Shown here piece by piece: positions 6,789-11,471 of a DNA stretch of 11,471 nucleotides; within the stretch, counting starts at the first letter, position 1, and each line of letters opens with the position of its first letter. The notes under the pieces were generated by a model. The model saw only the letters and a list, made by a program, of their open reading frames with translations. It had not been told where the DNA came from and searched no databases. This DNA is from Deltaproteobacteria bacterium (GTDB lineage: Bacteria > Desulfobacterota > Dissulfuribacteria > Dissulfuribacterales > UBA3076). The stretch is taken from positions 1-11,471 of the forward strand of contig JAGGRV010000236.1 in assembly GCA_021159445.1 (NCBI GenBank), given 5' to 3'. The translations under genes and the position numbers were made by a program.

Positions 6789-6830
6789 GCTAAATGCTAA
6801 TGGCTAACAGCTAATCGCTCAACTTAGGTT
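6789..6830. repeat. 7-bp-unit intergenic repeat, copy C (barrel/chain-length gap)
   Basis: Six in-phase 7-bp units run GCTAAAT, GCTAATG, GCTAACA and onward through GCTCAAC to TTAGGTT. This is the best preserved copy. It starts 7 bp from the barrel gene's stop and has the same orientation as the other three. No inverted symmetry is present, so a hairpin is not expected. Confidence 0.75.
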
Positions 6831-6836
6831 ATAAGA

Positions 6837-8069
6837 CTAATGGCTTGCCAGCAAACGCGGGTATTTAAATGAAATGCTTACCCATCCCTTGAACCTATCC
6901 CTGTTATAATCGTCATGTTTAGTTTCCTCTTGACTGTATTCGTAGGAGCCGCCAAATTTGAGAGATAGATTCCTGGTAAATCTCCAGCTCAGGTAGGGTG
7001 CAACTCTGACATAGTCGGTATCTTCGCCTGCTGGACCATCCTCGGTGGTTGTATCATAGCCAAACTGGCAATTGCCGGAGACCGTCTCGCTCAATCGATA
7101 CTTCAAAGTCGTCCGTATATAGTTTCTGTTGATACCCCTTGCATCGACCGAATTATAGTGTTCTCGCCCTGCACTGACGACCGTAGAAAAACGCTCAGTC
7201 CAGTCATTATTGAGTTCAAAGTTAAAAATAAATCCGTCGTCTTCCTCCGTTTGTCCTTCTTTTACCAGCTCAAGAACAAAGAAACCCGTATCAGGATCAA
7301 TAGAGAGCCTGATATTTTGCACGCCGTACCTGGTCCAGGTGTACCGATATCCGGCACCAAGGACGAAGTACGTCGTATCACTCAGGTCTCTTCGCCAGTA
7401 AAGGCTGCCCGCAAAGGTCCTGATAGAGGAGGCATCTTCGTAATCCGCATCGTAATAATCAATCAAAAGACCTGTGCTGTCCCGGAGATTAATGGCCCAG
7501 ACAGGGTTCACATTGATTTGCCATAAATCAAGATCCGGATACGGGCCATCCGGGTAGTAGCTGAAGGTCCCGCCTCCGCCCACGGTCAAAGAGAGTATGT
7601 CACTTAAGGCATATGTCCCGGAAAGATCGAAACCATAACGGTACCGGTCTTCTCTTACCCCCCATTGCCCTGCTCTTTCCAGTTCCGTTTCGAGAGTTTC
7701 ATCCTTTTTAAATGTTCCGGTCAGTGTCGTAAGGAATTTGGAATTCCACCGGCGATCAAGGGAAGCCTTATTGTCAGTGTTGATGGTATCAAGATGTCCG
7801 TATTCGTAGTATGTTTCACTGATTACAGTAGAATCAAGCTGTAGTTGTGTCTGCTCTGTCTTGCCCAGGAACTGCATGTTGGGTTTTATGCGGGTAATGA
7901 AGTCTTCCAGGGTATCTCTTTTCGTAAAAAGAACATTGTCGTTATACTCCTCTGAGACCTCAATCCCTGGGGTAAACGACCAATCCGCCGCCCTTGTCAC
8001 CTTTCCGGAAAGGACAGACAAACAAAGAAAAAAAAATAGTATAAGGTACAAGATCTTTTTAGGGAGCAA
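6837..8069 (-). CDS. Exosortase-system-associated outer-membrane beta-barrel protein
   Basis: A 410-aa protein with a Sec signal (MLPKKILYL, a Phe/Leu-rich core, cleavage after TRA at about residue 27). The rest is made of short alternating amphipathic strands rich in Tyr, Trp, Asp and Gly, typical of a beta-barrel. The mature start, TPGIEVSEEYNDNVLF, resembles the conserved N-terminus of the PEP-CTERM-associated barrel family. The last strand, WVSISFKY, is followed by an unusual tail, PRLLASH, instead of ending in an aromatic residue. The start is a TTG at 8069, overlapping the export gene by 11 nt; an in-frame TGA at 8073-8075 excludes an earlier start, and AGGGG lies 11 nt upstream. It may form the outer-membrane passage or anchor for the polysaccharide; that role is inferred. 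A T9 run in the signal-peptide codons is noted separately. Confidence 0.88.
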   Translation of the reverse strand: MLPKKILYLILFFFLCLSVLSGKVTRAADWSFTPGIEVSEEYNDNVLFTKRDTLEDFITRIKPNMQFLGKTEQTQLQLDSTVISETYYEYGHLDTINTDNKASLDRRWNSKFLTTLTGTFKKDETLETELERAGQWGVREDRYRYGFDLSGTYALSDILSLTVGGGGTFSYYPDGPYPDLDLWQINVNPVWAINLRDSTGLLIDYYDADYEDASSIRTFAGSLYWRRDLSDTTYFVLGAGYRYTWTRYGVQNIRLSIDPDTGFFVLELVKEGQTEEDDGFIFNFELNNDWTERFSTVVSAGREHYNSVDARGINRNYIRTTLKYRLSETVSGNCQFGYDTTTEDGPAGEDTDYVRVAPYLSWRFTRNLSLKFGGSYEYSQEETKHDDYNRDRFKGWVSISFKYPRLLASH

Positions 8070-8625
8070 GGATCACATCACCCCTTTCAAGTAATATATT
8101 TTGTTGTAAATTTTCCCCCTTTTTTACTTCTTTATAATTAAACGGCAATCGAACAGTTTTTCCCCCGTGGTGTCGTACGATATAAATGTCATCTTCCCTG
8201 GCAAAGGTTGTGAGCCCCCCCGCCATGGCCAGTGCCTGCAATACAGTAAGCGTCTTGGAAACATTAAACATGCCCGGTTTTGCCACCTTCCCGATCACGT
8301 AATATTGGAGGCTCCCCAACTGGGATACAATAACCGTTGCGCTGGCTTCTGGGATGAATGTACGGATCTTTTTCTCAAGAAGCGACTTTATCTCCGTTGT
8401 GGTCTTCCCGGCGACTGCCAGATCTCCCACCAGAGGAAAAGAGACTTTGCCATCGGGGCGAACAACCAATTGCTTTGCAAGCTCTTCTTCTCCCCAAATT
8501 GAGACCTCCAGAACATCCGCTGGTGCGATAACATAGTCACCCGCCTGGCAATCTTTAGTAAGTGAAAAATTCATGACGGGCAACACAAAGAATCCCATCA
8601 AAAGACAATACGCAATTTTTTTCAT
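8059..8625 (-). CDS. Polysaccharide export protein, Wza-like (Poly_export + SLBB)
   Basis: A periplasmic or outer-membrane-associated export component. The 188-aa product has a signal peptide (MKKIAYCLLMGFF, likely cut after CQA near residue 28). The export domain starts at DYVIAPADVLEVSIWG (about 30-45) and includes VRPDGKVSFPLVGDL; an SLBB domain follows (about 108-152, VIGKVAKPGMFNVSKTLTVL). There is no lipobox, although Wza itself is a lipoprotein. At half the length of Wza it lacks the C-terminal helix that forms Wza's outer-membrane pore; such short forms are normal in exosortase loci, where the neighbouring barrel may supply the channel (inference). The ATG at 8625 is preceded by an eight-G run acting as ribosome site. 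The end overlaps the barrel gene by 11 nt, so translation is coupled. Confidence 0.93.
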   Translation of the reverse strand: MKKIAYCLLMGFFVLPVMNFSLTKDCQAGDYVIAPADVLEVSIWGEEELAKQLVVRPDGKVSFPLVGDLAVAGKTTTEIKSLLEKKIRTFIPEASATVIVSQLGSLQYYVIGKVAKPGMFNVSKTLTVLQALAMAGGLTTFAREDDIYIVRHHGGKTVRLPFNYKEVKKGENLQQNILLERGDVILAP

Positions 8626-8631
8626 AGACTT

Positions 8632-8639
8632 CCCCCCCC
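8632..8639 (-). promoter_or_regulatory. G8 tract serving as ribosome site of the export gene
   Basis: On the coding strand eight Gs are followed by AAGTCT and the ATG at 8625. The run is the only purine-rich, anti-SD-like sequence at the right distance (6 nt from the ATG). Homopolymeric G tracts of this length can change by slipped-strand mispairing, which here would alter spacing and so translation rate, without changing a reading frame. Confidence 0.5.
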
Positions 8640-8647
8640 ATTATTCT

Positions 8648-8675
8648 TTAAATGGCTAATCGCTCAATTCAGGTT
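8648..8675. repeat. 7-bp-unit intergenic repeat, copy B (transferase/export gap)
   Basis: A shortened copy: TTAAATG, GCTAATC, GCTCAAT, TCAGGTT. Two internal units (GCTAATG, GCTAACA) present in copies A and C are missing, as expected from unit-wise deletion in a tandem array. It lies 3 bp from the stop codon of the transferase gene. Confidence 0.65.
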
Positions 8676-8678
8676 ATA

Positions 8679-10322
8679 TTACATGAATAATCCCCTTAAA
8701 GCTATCACAGAAACAGTAGCCAGTGCGACAAGGCTCAGACCCGCTAATTTACCTCTAAGTTCTCCAACCAAAAATTCATAGCTAAAAAATAGTACGATTA
8801 TTTTCGATGCCTGCATCCCTAAATGGTAGATTTGAATCCGTTGGTCAGGGATGATTGAGACAATAAGTACAATAAAAAGGATAAGAAAATCCATGGGGCT
8901 AACTTTAAATCCTTTTTGCCGCCTGGTGAATTTCAACGTTAATATCACGAAAAACGCCAATACCAAAAAGGATAGATCATAGGTCAGCGTGTATTGATGT
9001 GTCATCCACGCAACTGCGTTTTTTTCACTGAGATACACAAGAAAGGGTATAATGAAGTATATTATAAATCTTACTATACCCCCGAGCCATACTTTTTTAA
9101 AGATATAGGAAGAAGCAATCAGAATCACAAAAAGGACTGCAAGAAAGGAAAAATATCTGGGAATAGTAGACGGAATAAACGCAGTGAAAAGAACAAGCGC
9201 GGACAACCCCAGCTTTACTGCTAAAAAACACGACCTGACTAGTATTCCTCGTTCTTTTAGTATTTTTAGTTTACCCTTGAATACTTTGTCTATAAGGTCG
9301 TAGCGTTTTATCTTGTAACCGGATTTTTCCGCAAAGAAAAAAACGGCAAGTATTATTGCAGAAAAGATCGTATACCCCGATAAGAGTAACCTGTCAGAAG
9401 AGGACCTGAAAAAAAATGCGGAAGTAACGAGGAGAGACTGCATAATATAAATAAAAACTACCGCTTCCGTATGAAAAAAACCGAGGCGGATGAATTTATG
9501 GTGAAAGTGATTCTTGTCGGCAACAAAGGGTGACCTGCCTTCAATAATACGTTGAGACATCACTGACAGGGTATCGAGTATCGGAAAACCGAAAAGGATT
9601 AAAGGCAAGACAGGGCTAAGAGAAAAACTTTCCTGTGTCAGTTTTATAGCTAAAACAATCCCGGAAAACCCAAGTAATTGACTTCCGGCATCTCCCATAA
9701 AAATTGTTGCCGGGTATGTATTGAACCTCAAGAAACCAAAGATAACGCCAGCCATTGAAATGGCCAGAAGTAATATTGCAAACATCCCTTCTCTATAGGC
9801 CAAATACCCAATACAAGAAAATGTAAGGAGACAAATTCCTCCTGCCAAACCATCCAGGCCATCGGAAAGGTTAATTGCATTCGTGACTCCAACAATAACA
9901 AGGACTGTTAACAGAAAAGACGACCAGTCACTGAGGCAAAAACTGCTTGGAATAAGAGTACCTAAAGTTACTATTCTTACCTTGCCATAAAAAATAACAA
10001 TGAGCGCGCCTATAATCTGGCCTGCGAATTTGCTTTTATACCCCAGTCCTATCAAGTCATCCATCAATCCAAAGATGACGATTACCCCGGAACCAATTAA
10101 GAAAGCATTTACAAACCCGTTCTTTGGCAGGAGAATGATGGCGGTAGTGAACACACCCAATGCCATGGCGATTCCGCCAAGCCTTGGCATAGATTTTTTA
10201 TGCACCTTTCTCCGATCCGGAATATCCATGGCATGGAGCCGGACAGAAAGCCTTGAGAAAAGCGGGACCAGAGAAATAGTGATAAAAATAGAAAAAAACA
10301 GAGTTGTCATGATAAGAGACAT
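8679..10322 (-). CDS. WecA/MraY-family undecaprenyl-phosphate sugar-1-phosphate transferase with C-terminal membrane extension
   Basis: A multispanning inner-membrane enzyme that should start glycan synthesis by moving a sugar-1-phosphate (often GlcNAc-1-P) from a UDP-sugar to undecaprenyl phosphate. The N-terminal ~340 residues carry the family motifs: DIPDRRKVHKKSMPRLGG (33-50), DD at 88-89, NLSDGLDGLAGG (151-162) with the catalytic-type Asp pair, FMGDAGS (208-214), and the His motif ADKNHFHHKF (268-277). WecA-like enzymes usually end near here. This 547-aa protein adds about 200 residues: a basic cytoplasmic stretch (about 345-375) and roughly six further hydrophobic segments without a motif I recognise. 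The ATG at 10322 has only a weak ribosome site; Met5 is an alternative. Exosortase loci more often use a Bac_transf-type initiator, so this enzyme may define the polymer's first sugar. The sugar itself cannot be read from the sequence. Confidence 0.92.
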   Translation of the reverse strand: MSLIMTTLFFSIFITISLVPLFSRLSVRLHAMDIPDRRKVHKKSMPRLGGIAMALGVFTTAIILLPKNGFVNAFLIGSGVIVIFGLMDDLIGLGYKSKFAGQIIGALIVIFYGKVRIVTLGTLIPSSFCLSDWSSFLLTVLVIVGVTNAINLSDGLDGLAGGICLLTFSCIGYLAYREGMFAILLLAISMAGVIFGFLRFNTYPATIFMGDAGSQLLGFSGIVLAIKLTQESFSLSPVLPLILFGFPILDTLSVMSQRIIEGRSPFVADKNHFHHKFIRLGFFHTEAVVFIYIMQSLLVTSAFFFRSSSDRLLLSGYTIFSAIILAVFFFAEKSGYKIKRYDLIDKVFKGKLKILKERGILVRSCFLAVKLGLSALVLFTAFIPSTIPRYFSFLAVLFVILIASSYIFKKVWLGGIVRFIIYFIIPFLVYLSEKNAVAWMTHQYTLTYDLSFLVLAFFVILTLKFTRRQKGFKVSPMDFLILFIVLIVSIIPDQRIQIYHLGMQASKIIVLFFSYEFLVGELRGKLAGLSLVALATVSVIALRGLFM

Positions 10323-10349
10323 TGAATCCGTGATGAACCATTTTCCAAA

Positions 10350-10384
10350 GTTAAACGCTAATGGCTAACAGCTAAACGCTCAAC
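10350..10384. repeat. 7-bp-unit intergenic repeat, copy A (exosortase/transferase gap)
   Basis: Five in-phase 7-bp units: GTTAAAC, GCTAATG, GCTAACA, then GCTAAAC and GCTCAAC. It is nearly identical to copy C, including the upstream flank TTTTC.AAAG. It lies in the 83-nt gap between the exosortase stop and the transferase start. Confidence 0.75.
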
Positions 10385-10405
10385 TTATGTGTTAAGGTTA
10401 TTTTT

Positions 10406-11471
10406 TCAAAGATACTGATTCAGTATCGGGACAATCTCCCTTACAAATCCCTGCAGCCTTTCTTCTGCCTTCCGGGGACCTTCTCCTTCATAGACCGGCG
10501 TGATCACACGCACAAGAGCACCGTCCGTCCTGTGTTTTGTGAGCGCATCCCAAAAATTGTAAATTTTCAACTGGTATGCATTGGTCAAAATACGACCCCT
10601 CTGCGGAAACCAGTAATAAGAAAGCTGGCGGTATGCACCTTTTTGCATGTAAGCACGTCGGACGCTCATGCTGCCGCCATTGTATCCGGGGGTGGAAATA
10701 TCGATCTCACCAGCCTGGTTGAAGATCCACCCGCTGCCAGGAAGACACGTGCTGGGCGAGTGAATCGACTCCCCTTTCCGCTGTGTCTCGTAATAGGCCA
10801 CGTAGAAATTCACGGTCCTTCCCTCAGGACCTTGGTAATTTACGATCACGTAATCGCTGGAGTCCAGGGCATCAATAAATTTTTGTTCCATATACTCCCG
10901 CACGCCTATCCACTTACCGACTTTTAACGGAAATTCCGCAAAAGACTTTTTCATGGGAATCTTTTCCCGGAATTCCACTCCCTGAGAGATAGCCAGCGTA
11001 GCGCCCAGCAAAATAACAGCCACAACAAACTGAGGAGGGGAAAAGAAATTTTTAATGCTCAGTTTTGAATTTTGAATTTTCTCCGTCGTCTCCTGTCCTT
11101 TGGCCTCTAACCTTATTTTTTCTCCTATTTCCGGAAAAATCTTATTTAATGCCCACATCTCCAGTAAAAGGATGCCGAGTGAAAACATAAAGATGAACCA
11201 GCCGGAGAACCCATGGAAAAAATCCTCGGCAACTTCCGCGCCCCAAAACTCATAGAGGAGGCCTGTAAGGGCAATGCGCAGGCTATTTGTAATAATGGAA
11301 AGAGGGGCGGTTGAAATAACAATGAGGGCGCTTTTCCAAAACCGGGCCCTGTAAAAATAGGCAAGAAGAATCCCAAGGACAACGAGAGGGAAAAAATACC
11401 GCAACCCACTGCATGCATCCACCACCTGCAGTTGGGTAAATCCAAGATCTATGATATTTCCTTCCCTATAT
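10406..11471 (-). CDS. xrtD: Exosortase fused to EpsI (XrtD-like), N-terminal part outside the window
   Basis: An inner-membrane cysteine transpeptidase that cuts secreted proteins at a C-terminal sorting tag, fused to an EpsI (DUF3485) domain. The frame is open to the right edge, so 354 codons are visible and the N-terminal membrane half is missing. Counting from the first visible codon: REGNIIDLGF leads to VVDACSGLRYF with nucleophile Cys20; TNSLRIAL supplies Arg65; DFFHGFSGW supplies His86, completing the Cys-Arg-His triad. Hydrophobic helices surround these. A linker (about 115-143) precedes one TM (148-162) and the EpsI domain (about 176-354), with its hallmark HSPSTCLPGSGW (237-248). 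Exosortase identity is near certain. The XrtD (VPLPA-CTERM) label rests on the fusion and the ACSGLRY context; an XrtA-type fusion is the alternative. It is the most upstream operon gene visible. Confidence 0.9.
   Translation of the reverse strand, partial: YREGNIIDLGFTQLQVVDACSGLRYFFPLVVLGILLAYFYRARFWKSALIVISTAPLSIITNSLRIALTGLLYEFWGAEVAEDFFHGFSGWFIFMFSLGILLLEMWALNKIFPEIGEKIRLEAKGQETTEKIQNSKLSIKNFFSPPQFVVAVILLGATLAISQGVEFREKIPMKKSFAEFPLKVGKWIGVREYMEQKFIDALDSSDYVIVNYQGPEGRTVNFYVAYYETQRKGESIHSPSTCLPGSGWIFNQAGEIDISTPGYNGGSMSVRRAYMQKGAYRQLSYYWFPQRGRILTNAYQLKIYNFWDALTKHRTDGALVRVITPVYEGEGPRKAEERLQGFVREIVPILNQYL
11063..11080. repeat. TTTTGAA heptad repeat inside the exosortase-EpsI linker
   Basis: TTTTGAA occurs twice in tandem, followed by TTTT, on the plus strand. 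It lies in frame within the linker between the exosortase and EpsI domains (coding for KIQNSKL). The 7-bp period and base composition resemble the intergenic arrays of this operon more than coding sequence. Confidence 0.45.

Noticed and set aside
6789..6830. Heptad array considered as CRISPR repeats or a small RNA gene.
   Set aside because: Units are 7 bp and contiguous with no spacers, there is no dyad symmetry, and no promoter or terminator flanks them.

Overview
The window is most of an exopolysaccharide / protein-sorting (exosortase) operon from a Gram-negative bacterium. Outer-membrane lipoprotein and beta-barrel genes, a Wza/Wzz/BY-kinase set and an exosortase fused to EpsI show this. 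Gene content, mid-range GC and the dispersed intergenic repeats suggest Desulfobacterota (the former Deltaproteobacteria), but this is inference; there is no rRNA or other phylogenetic marker here.

Every gene lies on the minus strand, so transcription runs from right to left. In that order: an exosortase-EpsI fusion cut by the right edge (10406-11471); a WecA/MraY-type sugar-phosphate transferase with an extra C-terminal membrane domain (8679-10322); a short Wza-like export protein (8059-8625); an outer-membrane beta-barrel (6837-8069); a Wzz/GumC-type chain-length protein (4964-6712); a CpsD-type tyrosine autokinase (4131-4952); an ExeA-like AAA ATPase of the exosortase-associated type (2853-4034); and the TPR lipoprotein PrsT (488-2866). 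Three junctions overlap or almost abut (Wza/barrel, Wzz/kinase, ATPase/PrsT). The other four junctions each hold a copy of one dispersed repeat built from 7-bp units. Together the proteins should start a lipid-linked glycan, polymerise and export it under chain-length and kinase control, and process secreted proteins carrying a C-terminal sorting tag.

The left end is the most interesting part. A 390-bp gap (98-487) separates prsT from the cropped start of another minus-strand gene (1-97), which encodes a classical Sec signal peptide. The gap reads as a full sigma-54 control region: a near-consensus -24/-12 promoter (284-300), a perfect IHF consensus preceded by an A/T tract (359-371), and two identical 16-bp palindromic sites 23 bp apart (436-451 and 459-474) at enhancer distance. 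PEP-CTERM/exosortase systems are known to be linked to PrsK/PrsR-type sigma-54 activators. I therefore infer that the cropped gene is a regulated exosortase substrate or matrix protein, and that the twin palindromes are the activator's binding sites.

The operon promoter and the N-terminal half of the exosortase lie beyond the right edge. I saw no tRNA, rRNA, CRISPR array or insertion sequence.
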